From NCBI RefSeq assembly GCF_933509905.1, contig NZ_OW150024.1, forward strand, positions 856,001 through 920,000: 64,000 bases of DNA, given 5' to 3'. This DNA is from Trichlorobacter ammonificans. GTDB lineage: Bacteria > Desulfobacterota > Desulfuromonadia > Geobacterales > Pseudopelobacteraceae. This document shows, piece by piece, positions 8,758 to 15,224 of this stretch (within the stretch, counting starts at the first letter, position 1; each line of letters opens with the position of its first letter). Made by a program: the position numbers and the translations under genes. The notes beneath the pieces were generated by a model that ran no database searches, was not told the origin of the DNA, and worked only from the letters and a program-made list of their open reading frames with translations.

Positions 8758-8973
8758 AAGACGAGTAGCCTGTTTGCGCATAATACGCGCAAGGCTAGGC
8801 ATTTGCCTAAATTCCGTCTTGTAGGGCTCTGGTACACCAATATCTCGGCAAAAGGGTACGGTGGCGACTTTTTCAAGCAATGCCGTGTTCTTAAGAACTT
8901 GGTGCTGAAGCAATGAGCGGCGTAGCTTGCGGAGAGCGGCTGTTTTTACAGCATTTCTGATTTCTTCAATCAT
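8758..8973 (-). CDS. Cassette 11: short ORF without a stop before its attC
   Basis: From ATG 8973 the frame encodes [20 protein letters not shown] and about 72 basic, helix-rich residues before entering the attC site. There is no stop codon in this stretch: the frame continues through the attC and fuses with the SMR pump. I do not recognise the sequence. It may be a gene fragment whose native stop was lost when the cassette formed, or a small protein with an attC-encoded tail. The coordinates give only the part outside the attC. Its cassette boundary is the GTTAGGC complementary to 8987-8993. Confidence 0.35.
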
Positions 8974-8986
8974 TGTTGATTGAGTG

Positions 8987-9056
8987 GCCTAACATAGAGC
9001 TGACCGGCGCTGCGCGGCTTTATCGCGCAGCGTCCAAGGTGACAGCCGGGTTGGGC
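8987..9056 (-). repeat. attC site of cassette 10 (DUF4260), short type
   Basis: This ~70 bp site runs from GCCCAAC to GTTAGGC on the minus strand with an imperfect palindromic body (CGCTGCGCG and CGCGCAGCG). It is much shorter than the ~128 bp sites in the rest of the array. The DUF4260 reading frame ends inside it. Confidence 0.75.
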
Positions 9057-9442
9057 GTAGAGACAGAAAGCCGCCCTATGCGGCCCAGGTGCGTAAAGCC
9101 AAAGCCCTCTGAGTACTTGAGCCCATACCCAAGTGCCCGGTCAAAGCCGATGTGAGCGCCCCAGATGACTCCGGCGCAAAGGACTGTCGGTGCCGGAAGA
9201 ATAATACCAGCGGCAAGGCAACCGACAACCCCAATGTATGAGTGTGCCAAGTTGTAACTAGCGGCACCAACCTTTGGGGCTGCGAGGTAACCAAAGCATG
9301 AAAGGTCCGGCGCAAGAAAGAACAGTGCGAAAGCACCCCAGCCAAAGCCGAGCTGTGAATAGGCGACCACAGCTGCTACGAACACACACAATCCCTCGAG
9401 CCGCAGCACGAGACGTACGCCACCAGAATTTGCTCCAGACAC
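9020..9442 (-). CDS. Cassette 10: DUF4260 family integral membrane protein
   Basis: A GTG start gives VSGANSGGVRLVLRLEGLCV and about 140 residues. It is chosen because AAGGAGG lies five bases upstream and because the longer TTG-started frame runs back into the preceding attC. Diagnostic DUF4260 features are visible: LEGL near the N-terminus, FLAPDLS in the middle, YNLAHSY, and WGAHIGFDRALGYGLKYSEGF near the end. Several hydrophobic helices place it in the membrane. Its function is unknown. The C-terminal tail after THLGRIG is encoded by the attC site. Confidence 0.8.
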   Translation of the reverse strand: MSGANSGGVRLVLRLEGLCVFVAAVVAYSQLGFGWGAFALFFLAPDLSCFGYLAAPKVGAASYNLAHSYIGVVGCLAAGIILPAPTVLCAGVIWGAHIGFDRALGYGLKYSEGFGFTHLGRIGRLSVSTPNPAVTLDAAR

Positions 9443-9459
9443 AGGAGCCTCCTTATGTA

Positions 9460-9514
9460 CAACGCCTGAATTAAGCCGTGCCACGAAGTGGCGTCGGCTT
9501 GAATGAATTGTTAG
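9460..9514 (-). repeat. attC site of the beta-lactamase cassette, short 59-be type
   Basis: On the minus strand the site begins GCCTAACAATTCATTCAAGC, has GCCACTTCGTGGC in the centre, and ends CGGCTTAATTCAGGCGTTGT. This closely resembles the aadA-like 59-base elements of mobile integrons and differs completely from the ~128 bp sites in the rest of the array. Confidence 0.88.
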
Positions 9515-9518
9515 GCCC

Positions 9519-10367
9519 TCAATCAAGAATACCGAGATCCTTCAGGATCCTCCGGGTGATGGGAATCCGCTCATCGTAGGCGCGGCCGTACTCCGGGGCA
9601 CCGAGTTGTATGGCGAAATAGTAGACGTTTTTGTTCTTTTCGACGTAGCCTACGTACCAATTCGACGTTTCTTCTCCATTGGGCTGGCAAGCTCCTGTTT
9701 TTGCGCTTAAACGCCACCGCTGCGTTTCCTCGGCCAGCATGATCTCTTTGGTCAGCCGGGTGGTCCGTTCCGACAGCCCGAGCCGTTCTTCGTAGAACGC
9801 CCGAAGGAACTCGACCTGCTCGTTCGGCGAGATACGCAGGCTTCCATCAACCCAGAATGGACCCTGAAGTCCCCCGCTCGCATCGGCATTCCCGTATCCA
9901 AACTGTTCCAGGAACCGCTGTGACGATTCAAGGCCGAGCATCAATGCCATCTGCCGGTAGTACCACATTGCCGATGCCTTGAAGGCCGACTGGAGGTCAA
10001 AGTTACGTGCCCAGTGGGCTGGCTGGTTGAATGACGAATCATATGCGAGCGTGTGTGCGGGATCACGAGCGGTTTCACTCTCGATCAGGATCGCCGTATT
10101 CGGAATTTTGAACGTCGAGCAGGGGGCGAACCGTTCGTTTGCGCGGTCCGCGTGGTAGCGGACGTAACGCTCACTGGCGGCGTCGAGCAAGACGAAGGTA
10201 CCGTTGAGTCCAGCGAAGTAGCCACTCAGATCCGGTGCGGTATCGATGCCCTGTTCTTGCCCCAAAGCACCGGCACGCTCGTTCGAGTGCGCATAACCAA
10301 CCATAATCGTGGAAGTGATCGCGATGGCGATCACGACTGCGGTGGGAACCTGCATCAATCGCCTCAT
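9519..10367 (-). CDS. Cassette 9: class D (OXA-type) serine beta-lactamase
   Basis: The product is about 282 residues with an N-terminal signal region (MRRLMQVPTAVVIAIAITST). Class D motifs are present: the nucleophile STFK at about residues 84-87, SAM at 132-134, YGN at 158-160, FWVDGSL in place of the usual FWL, and KTG at 223-225. The SxV motif has Met instead of Val/Ile, which is unusual. The enzyme hydrolyses beta-lactams in the periplasm with a carboxylated lysine general base. Start choice is uncertain: ATG 10355 has a better Shine-Dalgarno (GAGG), while 10367 keeps two Arg for the signal peptide. ATG 10388 lies in the attC. The substrate range cannot be read from sequence. Confidence 0.92.
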   Translation of the reverse strand: MRRLMQVPTAVVIAIAITSTIMVGYAHSNERAGALGQEQGIDTAPDLSGYFAGLNGTFVLLDAASERYVRYHADRANERFAPCSTFKIPNTAILIESETARDPAHTLAYDSSFNQPAHWARNFDLQSAFKASAMWYYRQMALMLGLESSQRFLEQFGYGNADASGGLQGPFWVDGSLRISPNEQVEFLRAFYEERLGLSERTTRLTKEIMLAEETQRWRLSAKTGACQPNGEETSNWYVGYVEKNKNVYYFAIQLGAPEYGRAYDERIPITRRILKDLGILD

Positions 10368-10377
10368 TATCGTCAGC

Positions 10378-10505
10378 CTAACGTTCACGAGATAACCGGC
10401 TGGCGATACCGGAGTGGTGCTGCTTGACTAACCTGCCAACTGAAGACTGGGGAACTGGTCAAATTCAACGCGCAGTAAGCCAGTCCAAGTTGATTGAGCC
10501 GTTCG
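10378..10505 (-). repeat. attC site of cassette 8 (HicAB)
   Basis: This ~128 bp long-type site has CCTAACGTTCACGAGATAAC at the left and TTGATTGAGCCGTTCG at the right. The outer core is GTTCG rather than GTTAG, which may weaken recombination on that side. Confidence 0.85.
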
Positions 10506-10529
10506 GGACTGGATAGCTGAGGTGGTTGA

Positions 10530-10856
10530 TTAGGAGGCATGTGCCAGAACATCGGATGCCCACTGGTTTATGCTTACGCCATGAGCCTGTGCCATCATTG
10601 CGGCCCTGGCGTGAACCTCTGGAGGTACACGTAGCATGAGCTTACCTGAATAAGGCTTTTGCGGAGCCCGTCCCAGCTTCTCACAGGTGGCAAGATAGTC
10701 GTCAACTGCCTCTTCAAAAGCCGCTCTCAACTCTTTAACGGTTTCGGCATGGAAACCGATAACATCTTTGATGCCGGCAATATGTCCGATAAAGCATGCA
10801 TCGTCGTCACTATATTCGATTCTTGCAGCATACCCCTTGAATGTCATGGTGCTCAT
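10530..10856 (-). CDS. hicB: Cassette 8: HicB-family antitoxin
   Basis: The 108-residue protein has the HicB degraded RNase H-like fold at residues 5-60: FKGYAARIEYSDDDACFIGH, then a helix with ELRAAFEEAVDDYLATCE. A ribbon-helix-helix DNA-binding region follows (GKLMLRVPPEVHARAAMMAQ and SINQWASDVL). HicB binds and neutralises the HicA mRNA interferase and represses the operon. The start overlaps the hicA stop by 4 bp (ATGA), so the two genes are translationally coupled. Both lie in one cassette, in the hicA-hicB order usual for the family. Confidence 0.9.
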   Translation of the reverse strand: MSTMTFKGYAARIEYSDDDACFIGHIAGIKDVIGFHAETVKELRAAFEEAVDDYLATCEKLGRAPQKPYSGKLMLRVPPEVHARAAMMAQAHGVSINQWASDVLAHAS

Positions 10857-11107
10857 GGTTTTACTCCCGCGCTCTCCAGGAACGTTTTGGCGTCTTTAAC
10901 TTGATATGGTTTGGCCTCTTTTGCCGGGTGTGGCCGATGAAAGGTAGCAATAATGCCGTTTAGCTCAAACCTGACCCTTGAGCCGTTGCCTTCAATTGTT
11001 TGTGCACCGAGTGTGACGAATAGCGACTCGATTTTTCTCCACTCCAAAGTTGCTGGAACAGGAAGTGAAAAAATAGCAAGCAACGTGGTGCGGTGAGATT
11101 TATTCAT
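10853..11107 (-). CDS. hicA: Cassette 8: HicA-family mRNA interferase toxin
   Basis: The 84-residue product resembles HicA: EWRKIESLFVTLGAQTIEGN, then GSRVRFELNGIIATFHRPHP, and a C-terminal KPYQVKDAKTFLESAGV. The His in ATFHRPHP corresponds to the catalytic HxPHP-type motif of the dsRBD-like HicA fold. The toxin cleaves mRNA in the absence of HicB. Toxin-antitoxin cassettes are thought to stabilise long integron arrays. It is a little longer at the N-terminus than minimal HicA proteins, and the start has only a weak ribosome-binding site. Confidence 0.87.
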   Translation of the reverse strand: MNKSHRTTLLAIFSLPVPATLEWRKIESLFVTLGAQTIEGNGSRVRFELNGIIATFHRPHPAKEAKPYQVKDAKTFLESAGVKP

Positions 11108-11170
11108 GGGTTAAGGTTACCAAAGAGTTTGCAGTGATGCAATCAGATATTGATATCATGGCCGTGGTCC

Positions 11171-11298
11171 CTAACGTGTACGAGATAACCGGCTGGCGGA
11201 GCCGGAGCGGTGTTGCCTGAACTGCCGACGAACTGACGACTGCGACATTGGTGAAATTCAGCGCGCAGTAAGCCAGTCCGGGTTGATTGAGCAGTTAG
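11171..11298 (-). repeat. attC site of cassette 7 (toxin-antitoxin)
   Basis: This ~128 bp long-type site reads CCTAACGTGTACGAGATAAC at the left and TTGATTGAGCAGTTAG at the right. Confidence 0.88.
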
Positions 11299-11307
11299 AA
11301 GCGCGAT

Positions 11308-11613
11308 TTACATGTGTGTGGGTTGTGCCACCAAGCGCACGCCAAGGGCTGCACATACACGGTTAATGGTGTCGAAACGTGGGTGAGCGTTAGGGCGGAG
11401 GGCTTTGTACAAGGCTTTTCTGGTAAGACCTGCTGCCTGTGCAATTTCGCTCATGCCGCGTGCGCGGGCTGCTACGCCGAGTGCATGTGCAAGCTCGGAA
11501 GAGTCACCTTCTTCAATAACCATAGTTACATAGGCGGCAATGTCTTCTTCGCTTTTTAACTGTTTTGCCATGTCAAACTCAGGCAGGTCTGAAATTTTGG
11601 TCTTATTTTTCAT
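11308..11613 (-). CDS. Cassette 7: addiction-module antidote protein (TIGR02684-like, HTH)
   Basis: The chosen start gives MKNKTKISDLPEFDMAKQLK and 101 residues, the usual length for this antidote family. The segment SDLPEFDMAKQLKSEEDIAAY is characteristic. A helix-turn-helix follows at about residues 55-95 (MSEIAQAAGLTRKALYKALR and FDTINRVCAALGVRL). The gene begins 4 bp after the stop of the toxin ORF, in the toxin-first order typical of this pair. It would neutralise the RelE-like toxin and autoregulate the operon. The longer frame from 11664 overlaps the toxin and is not supported. Confidence 0.88.
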   Translation of the reverse strand: MKNKTKISDLPEFDMAKQLKSEEDIAAYVTMVIEEGDSSELAHALGVAARARGMSEIAQAAGLTRKALYKALRPNAHPRFDTINRVCAALGVRLVAQPTHM

Positions 11614-11617
11614 TCGT

Positions 11618-11839
11618 TTAATCCTCCAAGCTGCTGGCAAGTTCAATGGCCTTGGCAATATCACTGGCCTGTGTGCTCTTGTTGCCGCCGCCCAGCATTA
11701 TGATAAGTACGTTGTTTCGTTGTATGTAATACATGCGCCAGCCAGGACCGAAATGTTCCCGCATTTCAAATACGCCGTCACCAACCGGCTTAATGTCACC
11801 AAGATTACCCCGCTGGGCCTTGTCAAGACGGTGGCTCAA
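11618..11839 (-). pseudogene. Cassette 7: 5'-truncated RelE/HigB-like killer protein (TIGR02683-like)
   Basis: The C-terminal part is well conserved: RLDKAQRGNLGDIKPVGDGV, then EMREHFGPGWRMYYIQ and LLGGGNKSTQ-like IIMLGGGNKSTQASDIAKA. Full-length family members have about 30 residues before the RLDKAQRGN-type motif. Here homologous-looking sequence extends only to about TTRLRLSH, and an in-frame TAG occurs at the attC boundary. No ATG is available: the 73-residue frame uses TTG. About 20 N-terminal residues are therefore missing, and the cassette boundary falls inside the gene. The toxin may be inactive while the antitoxin remains complete. Confidence 0.75.
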
Positions 11840-11869
11840 GCGTAGGCGGGTGGTGCTGTAAGATGAAAT

Positions 11870-11988
11870 CTAACGTTCACGAGATAAGGGGCTGGCGTAG
11901 ACGAAGCTCCAGAAACACCGAAAGTGCGATATGTACCCTGCCAAAATTCAGCACCCAGCTAGCCAGTCCCACTTGATTGAGCCGTTAG
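11870..11988 (-). repeat. attC site of cassette 6 (DUF3024)
   Basis: This long-type site is slightly shorter, at about 119 bp. It has CTAACGTTCACGAGATAAGG at the left and TTGATTGAGCCGTTAGG at the right. The interior is the most divergent of the long sites (ACGAAGCTCC replaces the common CGGAGCGG region). Confidence 0.85.
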
Positions 11989-12009
11989 GTGGTAGCGCAG
12001 GCATAAAGG

Positions 12010-12357
12010 CTACCCAAAGAAACAGCCATACTCGTCTGCGTCAACAACGTGCAGAAATTTTTCGATGGATGGAACCATTATGTCTGGTTGATAGCCATGC
12101 CACTTAAGGTCTGCACGCTTCCAGAAGATCTTCCAAGCCTTTTGCGTTTTGACATACGTTGCCTTTGCAAATGGATGTTCGCGAATGATGGAAGGGTTGT
12201 CCCATTGCGGCCGTATTTCAAGTAGCTCAACACTCTGGCCGGAAATTTTGTAGCCGAAGTCTAGTTCTGGCCGAATATGTGGGGCTGGGCGTCTTTTGGC
12301 AAGGAAAGCGGCCAATGCTTTTTCTATTTTCTTCAGCTCAAATTCTGAGAATGCCAT
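12010..12357 (-). CDS. Cassette 6: DUF3024 family protein
   Basis: The 115-residue protein matches the DUF3024 pattern: MAFSEFELKKIEKALAAFLA, RPAPHIRPELDFGYKISGQS, ELLEIRPQWDNPS, KATYVKTQKAWKIFWKRADL, and an ending VVDADEYGCFFG. It is soluble with no signal peptide. The function of DUF3024 is unknown. Conserved aromatic and basic residues around WKIFWKRADLKWH could suit nucleic-acid binding, but this is speculation. Family members are common in integrons and accessory DNA. The upstream spacing from the cassette boundary is only about 15 bp. Confidence 0.88.
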   Translation of the reverse strand: MAFSEFELKKIEKALAAFLAKRRPAPHIRPELDFGYKISGQSVELLEIRPQWDNPSIIREHPFAKATYVKTQKAWKIFWKRADLKWHGYQPDIMVPSIEKFLHVVDADEYGCFFG

Positions 12358-12371
12358 GTGTTTGGGACCAC

Positions 12372-12499
12372 CTAACGTGTACGAGATAACCGGCTGACGA
12401 TGCCGGAGCGGTGCTGTCTGAACTGCTGATCAACTAACGACTGAGACATTGGTGAAATTCAGCGCACAGTAAGCCAGTCCGGGTTGATTGAGCCGTTAG
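12372..12499 (-). repeat. attC site of cassette 5 (HAD protein)
   Basis: This ~128 bp long-type site reads CCTAACGTGTACGAGATAAC at the left and TTGATTGAGCCGTTAGG at the right. Confidence 0.88.
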
Positions 12500-12521
12500 G
12501 GAGCTGGCGGCTAAGAAATGG

Positions 12522-13097
12522 CTAGTCAAACTGTGAATGGATGAGCTTGTAAGCCTCGCTCCAAGATTTAACTCTTGGCTTGGCCACCTGCACATTTGTG
12601 CTGTTGCCAAAACAGATTGTTAAACACCCTTTATTTCTGAGGCTTTCAACATTTGTTGGGCTGTCCTCAATATATATATCTGCTCCAACTTGCTCCTTTT
12701 GTTTCATAAAACATAAGTCCCAATATGGAATACCATTTGAGTCAAGCCACTCTATTGTCTGGCTTACTGCTGTATGATGAAAATAATGAATGAATAATCT
12801 GTGTGTGATAATACGAATTCTTGCACCTTCGTCAGAAAGCATTCTGAGATATTTCCTGGCACCAGGAATCATGTCAGAGGTTTTAAATAGATCTCTTTGA
12901 GTTACTGCAAACCTGTGTAAACTGCTGTATTGATCTTCTGTGGTTATACCCCATTCTCCTAAACCATATGAAACCTCAGGGGTCAGGTCTTCTATTTTAC
13001 ACTCAAGCCATTCTGCGGCAATTTCGCGCATACGTTTGTAAAAATCTGAACAAACTCCATCGAGATCAACGCCAATTATTTTGCCTTCGACGCCCAT
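12522..13097 (-). CDS. Cassette 5: HAD-superfamily 5'-nucleotidase-like protein (NT5C type)
   Basis: The start at 13097 ([20 protein letters not shown]) has a strong GGAGGG site and gives 191 residues. The catalytic DxD of HAD phosphatases is DLD at residues 10-12. Motif II/III candidates are RIRIITHR and a C-terminal [16 protein letters not shown]. The architecture resembles cytosolic 5'(3')-deoxyribonucleotidases (NT5C/YqfW-like), which remove phosphate from (deoxy)nucleoside monophosphates. A nucleotide-depleting role in phage defence is conceivable, but nothing in the sequence proves it. AT content is higher than in the flanking core genes. Confidence 0.75.
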   Translation of the reverse strand: MGVEGKIIGVDLDGVCSDFYKRMREIAAEWLECKIEDLTPEVSYGLGEWGITTEDQYSSLHRFAVTQRDLFKTSDMIPGARKYLRMLSDEGARIRIITHRLFIHYFHHTAVSQTIEWLDSNGIPYWDLCFMKQKEQVGADIYIEDSPTNVESLRNKGCLTICFGNSTNVQVAKPRVKSWSEAYKLIHSQFD

Positions 13098-13113
13098 ATT
13101 CCCTCCTGACTCC

Positions 13114-13240
13114 CTAACGTTTACGAGATAACCGGCTGGCGACGCCGGAGCGGTGCTGCTTGCTAACCTGCCAACTGACGATTGCGGTATAAGCGAAATT
13201 GCGCGGACAGTAAGCCAGTCCGGGTTGATTGAGCAGTTAG
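13114..13240 (-). repeat. attC site of cassette 4
   Basis: This ~127 bp long-type site reads CCTAACGTTTACGAGATAAC at the left and TTGATTGAGCAGTTAGG at the right. The stop codon of the cassette 4 ORF is part of the core TTAG. Confidence 0.88.
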
Positions 13241-13611
13241 GGTTGTGATGAAACAACTGCACTTACCATTAATTTGATAATTGAGTAAGTTGCGTAGCCA
13301 ATGACGCACGAAATGGCCCCAGATAGGATTCTCTGGCCATTCGAGGTTTTGGGCCAAGAAAAACCGATAAACTTTATTTGCCAGAAAAATGCAATGTAAT
13401 AGTTAAACATTGCCATGAAACTTATTGCCAATAATGTGTATGCAACGACAGAGTGTGTCTTGGTTGCTACAAACTGAATCGCTGCAAGAGTAATAGCCCA
13501 CCGAAGCCAGTCAAAAATGCGTGGTGTTGCATTTAGCCAAAAAGTATCCCAAGAACATATCCATTCGTATTCGCTTTTCTTGGCGGTTATGTCTACTTTG
13601 ACTGCGTCCAT
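13237..13611 (-). CDS. Cassette 4: small integral membrane protein of unknown function
   Basis: This is a 124-residue protein with a hydrophilic N-terminus ([20 protein letters not shown]) and three to four hydrophobic segments at about 35-50, 54-77 and 96-118. Trp-rich stretches ([18 protein letters not shown]) flank the first helix. No family is recognised. The TAA stop falls in the attC core. The upstream ribosome-binding site is weak, as in several cassettes. It could be an effector or a stress protein of the membrane, but no function is claimed. Confidence 0.6.
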   Translation of the reverse strand: MDAVKVDITAKKSEYEWICSWDTFWLNATPRIFDWLRWAITLAAIQFVATKTHSVVAYTLLAISFMAMFNYYIAFFWQIKFIGFSWPKTSNGQRILSGAISCVIGYATYSIIKLMVSAVVSSQP

Positions 13612-13623
13612 AATTGTAAGACC

Positions 13624-13751
13624 CTAACGTGTACGAGATAACCGGCTGGCGACGCCGGAACGATGCCGCCTGAACTGCCGACCAACTGACTACTGCGACA
13701 TTGGTGAAATTGTGCGGACAGTAAGCCAGTCCGGGTTGATTGAGCCGTTAG
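13624..13751 (-). repeat. attC site of cassette 3
   Basis: This ~128 bp long-type site reads CCTAACGTGTACGAGATAAC at the left and TTGATTGAGCCGTTAG at the right. Confidence 0.88.
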
Positions 13752-13755
13752 ATTT

Positions 13756-14565
13756 TTATGAACCACCACGCATCTTTTGTTCGATTGAACGTAGTGTGTT
13801 TTGAATTTCACGTTCTTTTAACTCTGGGTCAATGTCCTGAATGTATTCAATAGCTGAGAAGTCGTCTCCGCGCTTTCGGTTTTGTGGTGGTTCAAGAGCT
13901 TCTATAAGAAGTGCCTCGAGTGTTGCAACGAGTGAGGCCAACGATGTGTTTAATGTGGTTTCACGAAGATTTCCTTCTTGGGTAACGTCAAGAAGGCCAA
14001 ACCATGAAAATCTGTTCCAACGGCTGCCGAGGCGGTCTATCGTGTGTTCAAACAAGCGCTTACCTAATGGGCGGTCGATAGAGCGACCAACATAAACAAC
14101 CGTATGGTGGTCATAAAGGATGTAAATGCCTTTCTGTTTGCCGAAGTCTACTGGTTTGGAGAGAGCCTGTTGTTTTCCGTAAATTTTGGGGTCATTACGC
14201 CATACAACGAGATCGCGTTGCCAGTACATTCCGAATGAATGGATAATAGACTCAGATGACTCAATGTCAGTTTCTGCAAGTGTTTCCAGTTTCTTGGGCT
14301 TGTTTGATGTTGATTTTGTGGCTGTTATGGTGGCCGGGGATTTTTTGAGGGTAAAGGTGCCTTTAGCAACGCGGATAAATGGTGATTTTTCACCGTCATG
14401 TTTTATTGACGACGCGAGTTGAGCATTAACAGTTGCAGCAGGAGTTGCCCCGTCAGTTTCGTAATAGCCACGCGTTAGAATCTGTTCTGAAATTTCGGTA
14501 TAGTGAAGCGGTATTGAGGATTCAGATAAAACCCTAATGATGGCTTCCTTCCAAGATTTCTCCAT
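13756..14565 (-). CDS. Cassette 3: HARE-HTH plus GIY-YIG nuclease protein
   Basis: The 269-residue protein has two domains. Residues 1-70 fit the HB1/ASXL restriction-endonuclease HTH (HARE-HTH): SWKEAIIRVLSESSIPLHYT, EISEQILTRGYYETDGATPA, then FIRVAKGTFTLKK. Residues ~145-250 form a GIY-YIG nuclease: KGIYILYDHHTVVYVGRSID (YIG is YVG), an Arg in LGKRLFEH, and the metal-binding Glu in LEALLIEALEPPQNRKRGDD. HARE-HTH domains are fused to restriction-type nucleases, so a DNA-targeting, possibly anti-phage, role is inferred. No methyltransferase is nearby. The start has a GGGGGTA site ten bases from the cassette boundary. Confidence 0.82.
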   Translation of the reverse strand: MEKSWKEAIIRVLSESSIPLHYTEISEQILTRGYYETDGATPAATVNAQLASSIKHDGEKSPFIRVAKGTFTLKKSPATITATKSTSNKPKKLETLAETDIESSESIIHSFGMYWQRDLVVWRNDPKIYGKQQALSKPVDFGKQKGIYILYDHHTVVYVGRSIDRPLGKRLFEHTIDRLGSRWNRFSWFGLLDVTQEGNLRETTLNTSLASLVATLEALLIEALEPPQNRKRGDDFSAIEYIQDIDPELKEREIQNTLRSIEQKMRGGS

Positions 14566-14584
14566 TTATACCCCCGTAAAAAAT

Positions 14585-14712
14585 CTAACGTTCACGAGAT
14601 AACCGGCTGGCGATGCCGGAGCGGTGCTGCCTGACTAACCGACTAACTGACGACTGAGGAACTGGTGAAATTGAGCGCACAGTAAGCCAGTCCGAGTTGA
14701 TTGAGCCGTTAG
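14585..14712 (-). repeat. attC site of cassette 2
   Basis: This ~128 bp long-type site reads TCTAACGTTCACGAGATAAC at the left and TTGATTGAGCCGTTAGG at the right. It supplies the TAA stop codon of the cassette 2 ORF. Confidence 0.88.
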
Positions 14713-15062
14713 GCAAGTATGAACTTCTGCCAGTCAATTTTGGCCCAACCTAAAGACGGAATTGCTGAAATTGGTGGTATGGATGAAATTGCAGGAATCG
14801 GCGCTATTGCTGGGATTGGTGGAATTGGTGGTATAGATGGAATTGGCAGTATGGGGCCGCCTGTTGCGCCTTTCGTGAAAGCAACAACACCGCCTTTGTG
14901 GTCGCGGAATAATCCTTTTTTGTATACACCCAGATGCTGCCCACGATGCCCGTAAACATTGTCTCCTTTTGTAATTGCAGCGTGCTTGCCATCAAGGTGA
15001 TAGATATTATTGTCTTTGTGCCACGCTACGACTTTGCCTTTTCGGTTGTAAATAGGTTCCAC
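14709..15062 (-). CDS. Cassette 2: 4-fold beta-flower protein with a Pro-Ile repeat tail
   Basis: A GTG start with an AAGGAG site gives 117 residues. Residues 1-68 show a repeating beta pattern typical of the 4-fold beta-flower domain: PIYNRKGKVVAWHKDNNIYH, then GDNVYGHRGQHLGVYKKGLF and RDHKGGVVAF. Residues ~70-103 are a low-complexity tract with Pro or Ile at nearly every position, in units such as IPSIPPIPPIPAI, ending SLGWAKIDWQKFILA. The repeat could form an extended polyproline-like stalk or anchor. The domain's function is not established. The stop codon is provided by the attC core. Confidence 0.65.
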   Translation of the reverse strand: MEPIYNRKGKVVAWHKDNNIYHLDGKHAAITKGDNVYGHRGQHLGVYKKGLFRDHKGGVVAFTKGATGGPILPIPSIPPIPPIPAIAPIPAISSIPPISAIPSLGWAKIDWQKFILA

Positions 15063-15083
15063 GGCGACTCTCCTTTTTGAGGC

Positions 15084-15213
15084 CTAACGTGTACGAGATA
15101 ACCGGCTGGCGATGCCGGAGTGGTGCTGCTTGACTAACCGACCAAAACAGACGACTGAGAAACTGGTGGAATTCAGCGCACAGTAAGCCAGTCCGAGTTG
15201 ATTGAGCCGTTAG
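15084..15213 (-). repeat. attC site of cassette 1 (VRR-NUC)
   Basis: This ~130 bp long-type site reads CCTAACGTGTACGAGATAAC at the left and TTGATTGAGCCGTTAG at the right. It is the attC closest to the integrase. Confidence 0.88.
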
Positions 15214-15224
15214 AAACCGCAATT

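Noticed and set aside
13163-13357. Minus-strand ORFs containing [11 protein letters not shown]-type peptides (also near 8028-8426, 13593-13811 and 15007-15222).
   Set aside because: These are translations of the attC sites themselves, repeated because the attC sequences are nearly identical.
14719-14955. A plus-strand ORF rich in Gly and Ile.
   Set aside because: It is the antisense of the Pro-Ile repeat tract in the beta-flower cassette.
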